The translations under genes and the position numbers were made by a program. This document shows positions 17,116 through 25,445 of a stretch of DNA of 64,000 nucleotides, in pieces. Under the pieces are notes generated by a model, which saw only the letters and a list, made by a program, of their open reading frames with translations, was not told the origin of the DNA and searched no databases. Source of the DNA: Deltaproteobacteria bacterium. Lineage in GTDB: Bacteria > Desulfobacterota > Syntrophobacteria > Syntrophobacterales > Syntrophobacteraceae. The stretch lies in the NCBI GenBank assembly GCA_021780695.1, contig JAJXYD010000001.1, positions 62,001 to 126,000 on the forward strand, read 5' to 3'. Positions within the stretch are counted from its first letter, which is position 1; each line of letters opens with the position of its first letter.

Positions 17116-18528
17116 ATGACCCCGAAGGAAGTATTGGCTTTTGCGAAAGAAAACGGCGCAAAGATAGTTGATTTCAAGTTCATGGATTTTATTGGCGTTT
17201 GGCAACATTTTTCGGTTCCCATGCACGAGCTGGGCGAAAGCGATTTCCAAAGCGGCTATGGTTTCGATGGATCGAGTATTCGCGGCTGGCAGCCGATTCA
17301 TGCCAGCGACATGCTGATCATTCCAGATCCTGACACAGCGGTTATGGACCCGTTCATGGCGGTTCCTACCCTCTCGCTTATCTGTAATATAGTCGATCCG
17401 GTCACGATGGAAAGATACAGCCGCGATCCCAGAAATATCGCTCAAAAGGCCGAACAGTACCTCAAGTTCACCGGTATAGGCGATATGGTGTGGATCGGCC
17501 CTGAAGCCGAGTTCTTTATCTTCGACGATGTCCGCTATGATAGCTCCGTTAACTGCAGCTATTACTACGTTGATTCCGTCGAAGGTCAGTGGAACACGGG
17601 CAGGGTTGAAAACCCCAACCTTGGCTACAAGCCCAGGTTCAAAGAGGGCTATTTCCCCGTGCCTCCCACCGACTCCCAGCAGGATCTGCGTACCGATATG
17701 ATCCTGACCATGGAACAGGTCGGTATTGTCACCGAATGTCAGCATCACGAGGTTGCCACGGGCGGACAGGCCGAAATCGACATGAAGGCGGCCCCCCTTG
17801 TAAAAATGGCCGACAATCTTGCCTGGTACAAATATGTTCTTAAGAATGTTGCCAGAAAACACGGCAAGACCGTTACCCTCATGCCTAAGCCCCTTTTTGG
17901 CGATAACGGCACGGGCATGCACACCCATATCAGCATCTGGAAGGAAGGCACTCCTCTTTTTGCCGGCGATCAGTACGGTGGATTGAGCCAGATGGCCCTC
18001 TGGGCGGCGGGCGGCATTCTCAAGCATGCCCCGGCTCTTTGCGCCATCACCAACCCGACCACCAATTCTTACAAACGACTGGTACCCGGCTACGAAGCGC
18101 CGGTCAACCTTGCCTATTCCAGCCGTAACCGCAGCGCGAGCATCCGTATCCCGATGTACTCGGCTTCGCCCAAGGCCAAGCGCCTCGAGGTTCGTTTCCC
18201 CGATCCCTCGTGCAACGGCTACCTTGCGTTCAGTGCTCTTTTGATGGCTGCCCTCGACGGTATCGAAAACCGTATCGATCCGGGCCAGCCCCTCGATCAG
18301 GACATCTACGGCCTGAGCCCCGAGGAACTGGCTAAGGTGCCCTCGACTCCGGGTGCTTTGGACGAGGCCCTCAAGAACCTCGAAAAAGACCACGAGTTCC
18401 TGCTAAAGGGCGATGTCTTTACCCAGGACGTTATCGATATGTGGATCGAGTATAAGACTAAAAATGAAGTGGACGCTGTGCGTATGCGCCCCCATCCGAT
18501 GGAATACAAACTGTATTTCGACATATAG
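17116..18528 (+). CDS. glnA: Type I glutamine synthetase
   Basis: Protein of 470 residues, typical of GSI-beta. It shows the N-terminal beta-grasp ([18 protein letters not shown]), GFDGSSI, the catalytic domain (AEFFIFD, and HTHISIWK at the ATP/ammonia site), and NRSASIRIP. The adenylylation loop has Tyr398 in DIYGLSPEE, which implies GlnE-type control. The enzyme makes glutamine from glutamate, ammonia and ATP in the cytoplasm. AGGAGGAG lies just before ATG 17116. A sigma-54 promoter lies 61 bases upstream and a strong terminator follows, so it is probably transcribed on its own as well as with glnD. Confidence 0.97.
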   Translation: MTPKEVLAFAKENGAKIVDFKFMDFIGVWQHFSVPMHELGESDFQSGYGFDGSSIRGWQPIHASDMLIIPDPDTAVMDPFMAVPTLSLICNIVDPVTMERYSRDPRNIAQKAEQYLKFTGIGDMVWIGPEAEFFIFDDVRYDSSVNCSYYYVDSVEGQWNTGRVENPNLGYKPRFKEGYFPVPPTDSQQDLRTDMILTMEQVGIVTECQHHEVATGGQAEIDMKAAPLVKMADNLAWYKYVLKNVARKHGKTVTLMPKPLFGDNGTGMHTHISIWKEGTPLFAGDQYGGLSQMALWAAGGILKHAPALCAITNPTTNSYKRLVPGYEAPVNLAYSSRNRSASIRIPMYSASPKAKRLEVRFPDPSCNGYLAFSALLMAALDGIENRIDPGQPLDQDIYGLSPEELAKVPSTPGALDEALKNLEKDHEFLLKGDVFTQDVIDMWIEYKTKNEVDAVRMRPHPMEYKLYFDI

Positions 18529-18551
18529 GTCTTATCGGCCATAGTGTTTGA

Positions 18552-18594
18552 GTCCTCCCCGTCGGATTGAAATCCGGCAGGGAGGACTTTTTTT
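18552..18594 (+). terminator. Intrinsic terminator of glnA
   Basis: GTCCTCCCCGTCGGATT pairs with AATCCGGCAGGGAGGAC around a very short loop, with minor mismatches, and is followed directly by seven T residues. This is a textbook rho-independent terminator 24 bases after the glnA stop. Confidence 0.9.
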
Positions 18595-18686
18595 GCCCTC
18601 GCGGCCCGGGTTTGCTTGCCTCCTGCGGCTGCCTTTTTGCATTTAAGCAAGGTTGTCAATTTGCTTTTTCCAAAGAAATTAAAATC

Positions 18687-19016
18687 GTGAAAAGAGGAAA
18701 CATTTATTCGGCTGTTCCGCAGACTTGGCAGCGAGAAATTTTGGAACCCCTCATCGATTCCTGTGAAGTGAGGATCGAAAGGATCATTTCCCACGCCAGT
18801 TGCTCGCCGCCGGGATTTTGGTATGACCAGGAGGAATCCGAATGGGTAATGGTGATCGAGGGCGGGGCAGGGCTAAAGTTTGAGGACGAGACGGATGTGC
18901 TTGTCATGAAACCGGGCGACTGGGTCGAAATCCCTGCCCATCGCAGACACCGGGTGGAATGGACCGATTCGGAGACTCAGACTGTGTGGCTGGCTGTCTT
19001 TTATCGCCGGCAGTGA
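18687..19016 (+). CDS. Small cupin-domain protein
   Basis: About 109 residues from the GTG at 18687. The cupin fold is indicated by SEWVMVIEGGAGLKFED (strand pair with Glu), MKPGDWVEIPAHRRHRVEW (motif 2 with His residues) and a final TVWLAVFY strand. The metal ligands appear partly conserved. No enzyme class can be assigned; small single-domain cupins bind metals or small ligands. The frame stays open upstream to 18567, but that part looks noncoding and overlaps the terminator of glnA. The ribosome site is weak. Confidence 0.7.
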   Translation: MKRGNIYSAVPQTWQREILEPLIDSCEVRIERIISHASCSPPGFWYDQEESEWVMVIEGGAGLKFEDETDVLVMKPGDWVEIPAHRRHRVEWTDSETQTVWLAVFYRRQ

Positions 19017-19150
19017 GTGTCCGTTCGTCCTTGCCGCGCGGGCAGCGCCATACTGCCCTGGGTTTCTTCGTTTTGGCTTTTACTGCCGCTGTGGTTTATT
19101 GTCTTACTTTTCGTTCTTAATATTGGACGAAGTGGATCACCTGGAGGAAA

Positions 19151-19762
19151 ATGGGACCCGATGTTTCACCCGCTGCCCATGATTTGAGGTCCGCAGGGCT
19201 TGGCAAATTCGGGGCCGTTCTGGCCGACCCTCCCTGGCGGTTTTCAAACCGTAGCGGCAAGATGGCTCCCGAACATAAAAGGCTTTCCCGCTACGAAACG
19301 ATGACTTTTGATGAAATTAAGGGACTGCCGGTCGAGGAGTTAACCCTTGCGCAATCTCACCTCTACCTTTGGGTTCCGAACGCCCTTTTGAAAGAGGGGC
19401 TGGAAACCATGCAGGCATGGGGGTTTACCTACAAGACAAATATCGTATGGTACAAAATCCGAAAGGATGGAGGTCCCGATGGAAGAGGGGTAGGATTCTA
19501 TTATCGCAATGTGACCGAGTTGGTGCTCTTCGGGGTAAGGGGGGGCCTTAGAACCTTGCAGCCCGGCCGCACACAGACCAATATCCTTGTGAGCAGAAAG
19601 CGTGAGCATTCCCGAAAGCCTGACGAACTGTATGAAATTATCGAAAAATGCAGTCCCGGTCCCTACCTTGAAATGTTTGCCAGGCGGAAAAGGCAGGGTT
19701 GGAAACAGTGGGGAAACGAAGTGGATGGACCCGGGCAGCTTCCCGGGGAAAGTGCGGACTAA
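19151..19762 (+). CDS. MT-A70 family N6-adenine methyltransferase
   Basis: Protein of 203 residues with the catalytic DPPW at residues 26-29 (VLADPPWRF), then SHLYLWVPNALL, GFTYKTNIVWYK, and the C-terminal REHSRKPDELYEIIE and EMFARRKRQGW segments. This order is that of bacterial MT-A70 methylases that modify adenine in DNA. A TGGAGGAAA site precedes the ATG. No restriction enzyme or specificity gene is adjacent, so it appears to be an orphan methylase, either regulatory or left from a mobile element. Neighbours are unrelated (cupin and RACo-like genes). Confidence 0.85.
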   Translation: MGPDVSPAAHDLRSAGLGKFGAVLADPPWRFSNRSGKMAPEHKRLSRYETMTFDEIKGLPVEELTLAQSHLYLWVPNALLKEGLETMQAWGFTYKTNIVWYKIRKDGGPDGRGVGFYYRNVTELVLFGVRGGLRTLQPGRTQTNILVSRKREHSRKPDELYEIIEKCSPGPYLEMFARRKRQGWKQWGNEVDGPGQLPGESAD

Positions 19763-19860
19763 ACGGCTCCACTCGGTCGGCTGAGTTGTAAATCTGGCGG
19801 AGTACCACAAATTTTGGGAGGGCATCCTCTCTTGCCCCTTTACAAATTTGCCGCGCTGCA

Positions 19861-21816
19861 TCAACGCAGCGCCCTATTCTTTGCCCTTTGCGTCAGTTTT
19901 TCCCCAACCGTTGGAAACAGTTCCATCTGAGTGTGAGGCAGAAACAGCGCCGCCACAAATTCATTCATGAACTCGGGGCGCACGGAGAGTTCAAAATAGG
20001 TCATCTGCCTTGCGATCGATTCGAGTTTTCGCAGGGCGTGAACGGAAAGAAGAGCCAGCCTGGCTCCGGCAAGCGAACTGTTTCCGATAAACTCGATGCG
20101 TTCCTTTGGGATATCGGGCAATAGACCGATAATAACGGCTTTTTCTATATCGAGGTGGGCTCCGAAGCCGCCTGCGACATATATTTTGTGAAGATCTCGA
20201 AAGGACATTCCGAGGCTTTCCAGAAGCACTTTCATTGCCGCCAGGATAGCGGCCTTGCTCTTTATAAGGTTTCCGATATCATCTTCGGTAACCGATACGG
20301 GTTGACCGGTCTGGGTTTCAGTTCCCGGCGCAATTACAAATTCCGGTCTATCCTCAACCATTTGCACTGCCGGATGCTCTAAATCGGTGAATTTTCCGCT
20401 CTGATCGATAATGGAGGCTTGCAGCATCTCCGAAATGACGTCGATAAGCCCTGAGCCGCAAACGCCCCTGGGCCTGGCCTGGCCGATCGTGGCATAAAGA
20501 ACCTTTTGTCCCTCGATGCGCACCGATTCGATTGCCCCTCTTACAGCCCGCATGCCGCATTTTGCCCCTCCGCCTTCAAAGGCCGGGCCGGCCGAAGCCG
20601 AACAGCACACAAGCCACTCGCTGTTTCCAACAACTATCTCCCCGTTGGTTCCCACATCCATCAGGGCGCTAAGCTGCTGATGGTCGTTCATGCCGCAGGC
20701 CAGCACCCCGGCCGCGATGTCTCCCCCAACATAGCTGCTCACGCAGGGAATACAGTGGACAACCGCCTTGGGGTTTGCACGCAAACCCACTCTTGGAGCC
20801 GAAACCTTGGGAAAACGCGTCGCCGTGGGTACATAGGGTTCCACCCGGATGGGGCAGGGCTCAAGCCCCAAAAGCAGGTGGGTCATCGTGGTGTTTCCGG
20901 CGGCAACCAGGCAATAGATCTCATCGCTTGAAACCGAACTCTTTTGGATAAGCGAGTCGATAAGAGAATTGATGGTGCCGACGACCGCATCGTTTAGGGG
21001 CTTAATGCCGCCTCTGCCGCAGGCGAAAATCATGCGCGAGATGACATCCTCTCCATAGCGGGCCTGGATGTTGTGGCTGCCTTCCACCCCCATGATTTCT
21101 CTTGTCTTAAGGTTGATCAACTGGGCAACGATCGTTGTGGTGCCCACATCGATGGCAACTCCGAAGGTGCGCATCGAGGTGTTGCCGCCCTCAATGGCCA
21201 CAATAACAGGGCAGGCAAGATTGCCAAGATGCACCGCGGCCGTAGCCTTCCACTGGTTTTGACGAAGACAGGCGGCCAGGGAGTTCAGACAGGAAAAGTC
21301 GGCAAATACCTGCGTATCCCCCATCTTTTTGTGCAGTTCCCGAAAAATTCGCTCAAGATCCGAAATATTGTCGGTCAGAGTGGGCTCGGGTAACTCCAGG
21401 TAGAATTTAATTACCAGGGGGAAATATTGCGGCGTCGTTGCCGGGGCCGGAGAGGTTTTTTCCATTGCCTGCGGGGCTTCGTAGCGAAGCACCCGGTCGG
21501 CTGTGAGGATCTGCTCTTGTTCGCTGGATGACTGCGCGGGAATAAAGATCTCCAGATCTTGGTCCGCTACCGTTGTAAGGCAGGCCAGGCCGTAGCCTTC
21601 ATCCAAATCCTTTTTGTCGAGAAACCCCAGGGAATGCGAAGACCTCTCGACTTTTCCCCGTAAGACCTTAACCCGGCACCTGCCGCACACCCCCTGGCCG
21701 CCGCAAAGATTTTCGATCTCTATGCCTGCGCGTGATGCGGCTTCAAAGATCGTCTCGCCCCTTTTGGCCGTGACCGTCTTTTGGGAAGGCTCAAAAACTA
21801 TCTCAACGGAACTCAT
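19861..21816 (-). CDS. RACo-like ASKHA protein with N-terminal [2Fe-2S] ferredoxin domain (DUF4445 type)
   Basis: About 651 residues. The N-terminal plant-type ferredoxin domain has Cys38, Cys44, Cys47 and Cys79. After a linker, an ASKHA ATPase core shows AIDVGTTTIVAQL near residue 225, LMDVGTNGEIVVG and SAGPAFEGGGAKCGMRA further on, and IYVAGGFGAHLD near 570. Such proteins reactivate corrinoid proteins by ATP-driven one-electron reduction, for methyltransferases or the acetyl-CoA pathway. No corrinoid protein gene lies in the window, so its partner is unknown. I prefer ATG 21816, with GGAG nine bases upstream, over the GTG five codons earlier. It may work with the tetrahydrofolate genes at 27.7-33.9 kb, but that is inference. 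Confidence 0.87.
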   Translation of the reverse strand: MSSVEIVFEPSQKTVTAKRGETIFEAASRAGIEIENLCGGQGVCGRCRVKVLRGKVERSSHSLGFLDKKDLDEGYGLACLTTVADQDLEIFIPAQSSSEQEQILTADRVLRYEAPQAMEKTSPAPATTPQYFPLVIKFYLELPEPTLTDNISDLERIFRELHKKMGDTQVFADFSCLNSLAACLRQNQWKATAAVHLGNLACPVIVAIEGGNTSMRTFGVAIDVGTTTIVAQLINLKTREIMGVEGSHNIQARYGEDVISRMIFACGRGGIKPLNDAVVGTINSLIDSLIQKSSVSSDEIYCLVAAGNTTMTHLLLGLEPCPIRVEPYVPTATRFPKVSAPRVGLRANPKAVVHCIPCVSSYVGGDIAAGVLACGMNDHQQLSALMDVGTNGEIVVGNSEWLVCCSASAGPAFEGGGAKCGMRAVRGAIESVRIEGQKVLYATIGQARPRGVCGSGLIDVISEMLQASIIDQSGKFTDLEHPAVQMVEDRPEFVIAPGTETQTGQPVSVTEDDIGNLIKSKAAILAAMKVLLESLGMSFRDLHKIYVAGGFGAHLDIEKAVIIGLLPDIPKERIEFIGNSSLAGARLALLSVHALRKLESIARQMTYFELSVRPEFMNEFVAALFLPHTQMELFPTVGEKLTQRAKNRALR

Positions 21817-21926
21817 GGGGATTAACTCCACACATAAAATCCAGGTGCCGGCTGATCATCGGATTTACGGAAAACTCTCATTCGTAACCGCTTTTTAAGA
21901 CCGCAGCCTGCGGTCCAAAATCAGCC

Positions 21927-22142
21927 TCAGGAAAATCTGCCCGAAGTCGAACAGGAGGAAGAAAGAGGCAGACTTGCGCCTTTGCCCGAGGAGGAACCCG
22001 ATAGGGAAAAGGTGGAGATAAGGGGTTCGACTTGAGCGGTGCCGCAGGAAGGACAAACTACTTTTTCCTTCTCGCTTTTATTAAGCAAAAGGGATTCGAA
22101 AATTTTTCCGCACTTCTTGCACTTAAATTCATGGATAGGCAT
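21927..22142 (-). CDS. FmdB-family zinc ribbon protein, second copy
   Basis: Protein of 71 residues opening MPIHEFKCKKCGKIFE, with a second CxxC (VVCPSCG) near residue 31 and a Ser/Gly-rich tail. It is the same family as the protein at 151-405 but shorter and only moderately similar. It lies upstream of the RACo-like gene on the same strand with a 110-base gap. The role is unknown. Confidence 0.82.
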   Translation of the reverse strand: MPIHEFKCKKCGKIFESLLLNKSEKEKVVCPSCGTAQVEPLISTFSLSGSSSGKGASLPLSSSCSTSGRFS

Positions 22143-22165
22143 TGCAAGACTCCTTGCGTAGAGAA

Positions 22166-22196
22166 GGCGGGTCGATCTGCGCAGGATCGACCCGCC
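22166..22196 (-). terminator. Perfect 12-base-pair hairpin after the small ORF
   Basis: GGCGGGTCGATC (22166-22177) pairs perfectly with GATCGACCCGCC (22185-22196) around a 7-base loop. It starts 16 bases past the stop of the small minus-strand ORF at 22212 and precedes the FmdB gene. On the minus strand only TTCT follows, so it may act as a partial terminator or RNA-stability hairpin. Confidence 0.5.
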
Positions 22197-22211
22197 GTTA
22201 AATAAGACGAC

Positions 22212-22433
22212 TTACACGGAGGTAGCGCCAAGTCTCTTGTAATAGAGCAATTTTTGGACCACCATTCCTAAATGAATGGCAGGGACTCCCTCCAACTTCT
22301 TTGCCGGGACCAATATCCCTCCCTGCCGTCTCATGACCGTGTTAAAGATAGTAATAGTGGGATTATAGCCGATGTCAAGGGCAAGGTCTTCGCTCTTTTG
22401 GCCCTTTTGGAATAAATCGTCCTTGACAGGCAG
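22212..22433 (-). CDS. Unrecognised small protein, possible CTG start, or gene remnant
   Basis: The minus-strand frame is open from 22445 to the TAA at 22212-22214. It has strong coding character: KDDLFQKGQKSEDLALDIGY, then a hydrophobic/basic mix ending YYKRLGATSV. It lacks ATG, GTG or TTG except deep inside. A GGAAG sits six bases before a CTG at 22431-22433, which would give a 73-residue protein. A perfect hairpin follows its stop. Alternatively it is the 3' remnant of a longer gene, because a TAA lies just upstream at 22446-22448. I recognise no family. The promoter and operator of the sigma-54 activator gene overlap its 5' end, so the two may share control. Confidence 0.45.
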   Translation of the reverse strand: MPVKDDLFQKGQKSEDLALDIGYNPTITIFNTVMRRQGGILVPAKKLEGVPAIHLGMVVQKLLYYKRLGATSV

Positions 22434-22452
22434 AGCTGACTTCCGTTAGGAT
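22423..22452 (+). promoter_or_regulatory. Sigma-70 type promoter of the sigma-54 activator gene
   Basis: A perfect -35 TTGACA at 22423-22428 is followed after 18 bases by TAGGAT at 22447-22452 (four of six matches to TATAAT). The palindromic operator begins at the last base of the -10, so a bound repressor would block this promoter. The start codon lies about 95 bases downstream. Confidence 0.55.
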
Positions 22453-22476
22453 TAGGTAACGTTACCTAACGTTACC
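22452..22476. promoter_or_regulatory. Palindromic operator with tandem half-sites
   Basis: TTAGGTAACGTTACCTAA at 22452-22469 is a perfect 18-base palindrome. The unit TAACGTTACC occurs twice in tandem (22457-22466 and 22467-22476), making two overlapping dyads. The position at the -10/start region is that of a repressor operator. The cognate regulator is unknown and not obviously in the window. Confidence 0.7.
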
Positions 22477-22548
22477 AGAAACGGGCATTGCTCTGGTATG
22501 GACCAGGGAATGCCTTTTTAATAGCTAACCGCTTATGGCCGAAATGCG

Positions 22549-23946
22549 ATGACACAAGAGACAAAAAACACCCTTGAGCCCGGCTTCTCCAGCTTGCTGC
22601 TGGAATCCATGGCCGACGGGGTCTTTACACTCGATAACAGAGGCATCATTACGTCCTGGAATCCTTCCCTTGCCAGAATCACGGGATACAGCGCACAGGA
22701 GGCGATAGGAGAGCCCTGTAAACTGCTCAATTTCACTCAATGCTTTCGGAAGGGTTGTCCGACAAATATCGAAAAATGCGGGATTTTCCGCCATGGCCGC
22801 ATTGACGGCAGGGAGTGTTTTCTACGCCACAAGGAGGGAGGGGACGTCCCGGTTATAAAGAGCGCAAGGCTTGTAAAAAACGAACAGGGGCAGATAAGGG
22901 GCGTAGTCGAGACGATAACGGATCTCTCCGAGCTAAAGAGGGCAAGAGAGCAAGTCGAAGAAGCCGCGCTAAGGCTTGGAGAAGCTCACGGTTTGGGCAA
23001 CATCATAGGAAAGAGCCATGCCATGCGGCAGGTTTTTGCGGCGATAAGGGCCGCGGCCGCAAGCGAGGCCACTATACTCATTCAGGGCGAAAGCGGCGCG
23101 GGCAAGGAGCTTGTAGCGGGGGCCATCCACCATCTCAGCCCGCGCAAAAACAAGCCTTTCGTAACCGTAAACTGCAGCGCCCTTTCGGAATCTCTTCTGG
23201 AAAGCGAACTTTTCGGCCATGTGAAAGGCGCCTTTACCGGGGCGATCCGCGACCGTGTGGGGCGTTTCGAGCAGGCCGAAGGGGGCGTTCTATTTCTTGA
23301 CGAGATAGGCGAGCTTAGCCCCTTTATCCAGGTAAAGCTGCTTCGGGCCGTGCAGGAGCGGGAAATCGAAAGGGTAGGGCAATCTCGAAAGCGCAAGGTC
23401 GATCTGAGGATAATCGTTGCGAGCAACAAGGAACTCGCGCAGCTTGTAAGGAGCGGAAATTTCCGGGAAGATCTCTACTACAGGTTGAAGGTCTTTCCCA
23501 TCAACCTTCCGTCTCTAAGGCAAAGAAGGGAGGATATTCCTCTTTTAACCGCCCACTTCATAAACGTGCAAAACGCAAAAACAGGTAAAATGATAGATGG
23601 ACTAACCCAATCGGCTATGAGAATGCTGCTCGAATATCAATGGCCGGGAAACGTCCGGGAGCTTGAAAACGCCATAGAACATGCCTTTGTGCTTTGCGCG
23701 GGAGGCTACATAGATGTTTTGGACCTTCCGGTTGAAATACGGCAGCCGGTCTATCCAGGCGGGGCGGATGGAGCGCAGACGACCCGCGGGGCCCTACGCC
23801 GCAAAATCAGCCCGGAGGTCCTTACCGAACTCTTAAATGATTGCGACTGGAACAAGGCAAGCGTTGGGCGCTGCCTTGGGCTCAGCAGGACCGCTGTCTG
23901 GAAGTATATGAAAAAGTTTGATATCCCTCTAAAAAAGCCCTCATGA
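22549..23946 (+). CDS. PAS-domain sigma-54-dependent transcriptional activator
   Basis: Protein of 465 residues. An N-terminal PAS domain (about 15-125) contains a cysteine-rich segment with Cys57, 65, 70, 77 and 90. A short coiled linker follows, then the AAA+ sigma-54 interaction domain from about 150: Walker A GESGAGKE at 180-187, the sigma-54 contact loop GAFTGA at 227-232, and Walker [10 protein letters not shown] near 247. The C-terminal Fis-type helix-turn-helix is [23 protein letters not shown]. There is no receiver domain, so the signal is probably sensed directly by PAS. The Cys cluster could hold a metal or iron-sulfur centre. The gene converges on, and overlaps by six bases, a kinase gene. 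Confidence 0.92.
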   Translation: MTQETKNTLEPGFSSLLLESMADGVFTLDNRGIITSWNPSLARITGYSAQEAIGEPCKLLNFTQCFRKGCPTNIEKCGIFRHGRIDGRECFLRHKEGGDVPVIKSARLVKNEQGQIRGVVETITDLSELKRAREQVEEAALRLGEAHGLGNIIGKSHAMRQVFAAIRAAAASEATILIQGESGAGKELVAGAIHHLSPRKNKPFVTVNCSALSESLLESELFGHVKGAFTGAIRDRVGRFEQAEGGVLFLDEIGELSPFIQVKLLRAVQEREIERVGQSRKRKVDLRIIVASNKELAQLVRSGNFREDLYYRLKVFPINLPSLRQRREDIPLLTAHFINVQNAKTGKMIDGLTQSAMRMLLEYQWPGNVRELENAIEHAFVLCAGGYIDVLDLPVEIRQPVYPGGADGAQTTRGALRRKISPEVLTELLNDCDWNKASVGRCLGLSRTAVWKYMKKFDIPLKKPS

Positions 23947-25416
23947 GGCGGCTATGGGGAAAAAAACGCTGAAGGTGCTTCCCCGGTCTACCTCGCTTTC
24001 CAGGCGCAAAAAGCCGCCGTGGATTTCAACAAGGCTCTTTACGATGGCCAGTCCAAGGCCTGTGCCTATGGTGTAGCGGGTTTTTTCGTTCTTTATGCGA
24101 TAGAAGGGGGCAAAAACCCTTTCCTGATCCTCGGGGCCAATGCCGATGCCGTTATCGGTGACGCTAAGCCTTAGATACTTGTTCTCGATAGAGGCTGAGA
24201 GGATTACCTTGCCGCCCTCGGGAGTGTATTTGATAGCGTTTACGATAAGATTTGAGAGCACTTCCTCAACATTGCGCCGGTTTGCTATCAGGTATGGCAG
24301 TTGGGGCAAAGAAGCCAGTTCGAGCGAGATCCGTTTCTCCCGTGCGGCCGGTTCGTGGAATGCCGCCTGATCTTGGAGGATTTCGACCGGATTGACCCGT
24401 TCTTTTTCCAGGGGCATGAGGCCTGATTCGATTCTGGCAAGGTCGAGCAGTTCGGTTGAAAGGCTAAGCAGTCCTTTTATTTTTTCAGAGGCTCTGCCAA
24501 GGATTTCCATCTGCTTTGGGCTAACATCTCCGGCAAGTCCATCCGTAATGACATGCAACTGGGCAAGAACTGAATTAAGGGGGCTTCTGACCTCGTGGGA
24601 GACCATCGCGACAAAGTCCGACTTGATCTGTTCCATTTTCTTCTGTGCGGTTATGTCATGGAGTACCGTGATGGCCCCGACGTTTCTGCCGGCCCTGTCT
24701 CGAAAGGGCACGCTTCGGGCGCTGATTACCGCCTCCGGGCCCCCTTCGGCGTCATAGAAGATCAACTCCTCGCAGTTTTCCACAAACTCGCCTTGAGGCA
24801 TGGAAACCGCGTTTTCCACCAGGGCTTCGATCCTGCTGCCCCCGCAAAGTTCCTCGATCCCCAGTCCCACCACATCTTTAGAGTCGCAGTTGAGCATCTT
24901 TAGAAAAGCCGGGTTGGCCAGCACCACGCGCTTTTGGGCGTCTACGGCCAGAACCCCGTCGCCCAAATGATTTATAAGCACGCGCATGCGGGATTTTTCA
25001 TTGGCGATGTCTTTAAGTGCCCTTGTGTATTCTATGGCCTTGGTGACAAGCAACCTCAGCTGATCGGGCATGAAGGGCTTGGGGATGAAATCGAAGGCGC
25101 CCTTTTTCATCGCCTCTATAGAGTATTCGACCGTGGCGTAGCCGCTTATTACGATGATCACCGCATCCGGATGAAGGCTCTTTACGCGCGAAAGGACATC
25201 GAAGCCCGAAAGACTTGGCATCATGAGGTCGAGCAAGATGATGTCGTAATATTTATCTTCGATCATCTTGAGGCCGATTTCACCGGATTCGGCTGTTTCC
25301 ACTTCGAACCCTTCCCTGGAGAGCACCTTCCGGCACCCCGTGCGAATACGCTCTTCGTCGTCTATAACGAGAATGGCCGGTCCAGGCAGGTGTTGCGATG
25401 TTACTGGGTCATTCAT
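23941..25416 (-). CDS. Hybrid sensor kinase: receiver, PAS, HisKA and HATPase domains
   Basis: About 491 residues. An N-terminal receiver ([13 protein letters not shown], phospho-acceptor Asp in [13 protein letters not shown], Lys in PKPFMPDQ) precedes a PAS domain (about 155-275). The HisKA box is SHEVRSPLN with the phospho-His near 300, and the ATP-binding domain follows ([38 protein letters not shown]). The receiver-first order suggests it takes phosphate from an upstream kinase, probably the one encoded 29 bases before it. I use ATG 25416; 21 earlier codons are open but lack a ribosome site. It is soluble, with no membrane segment. Confidence 0.9.
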   Translation of the reverse strand: MNDPVTSQHLPGPAILVIDDEERIRTGCRKVLSREGFEVETAESGEIGLKMIEDKYYDIILLDLMMPSLSGFDVLSRVKSLHPDAVIIVISGYATVEYSIEAMKKGAFDFIPKPFMPDQLRLLVTKAIEYTRALKDIANEKSRMRVLINHLGDGVLAVDAQKRVVLANPAFLKMLNCDSKDVVGLGIEELCGGSRIEALVENAVSMPQGEFVENCEELIFYDAEGGPEAVISARSVPFRDRAGRNVGAITVLHDITAQKKMEQIKSDFVAMVSHEVRSPLNSVLAQLHVITDGLAGDVSPKQMEILGRASEKIKGLLSLSTELLDLARIESGLMPLEKERVNPVEILQDQAAFHEPAAREKRISLELASLPQLPYLIANRRNVEEVLSNLIVNAIKYTPEGGKVILSASIENKYLRLSVTDNGIGIGPEDQERVFAPFYRIKNEKTRYTIGTGLGLAIVKSLVEIHGGFLRLESEVDRGSTFSVFFPIAAS

Positions 25417-25445
25417 AAGCTTTGATCTCTTTCGTGCGTGCGCGC

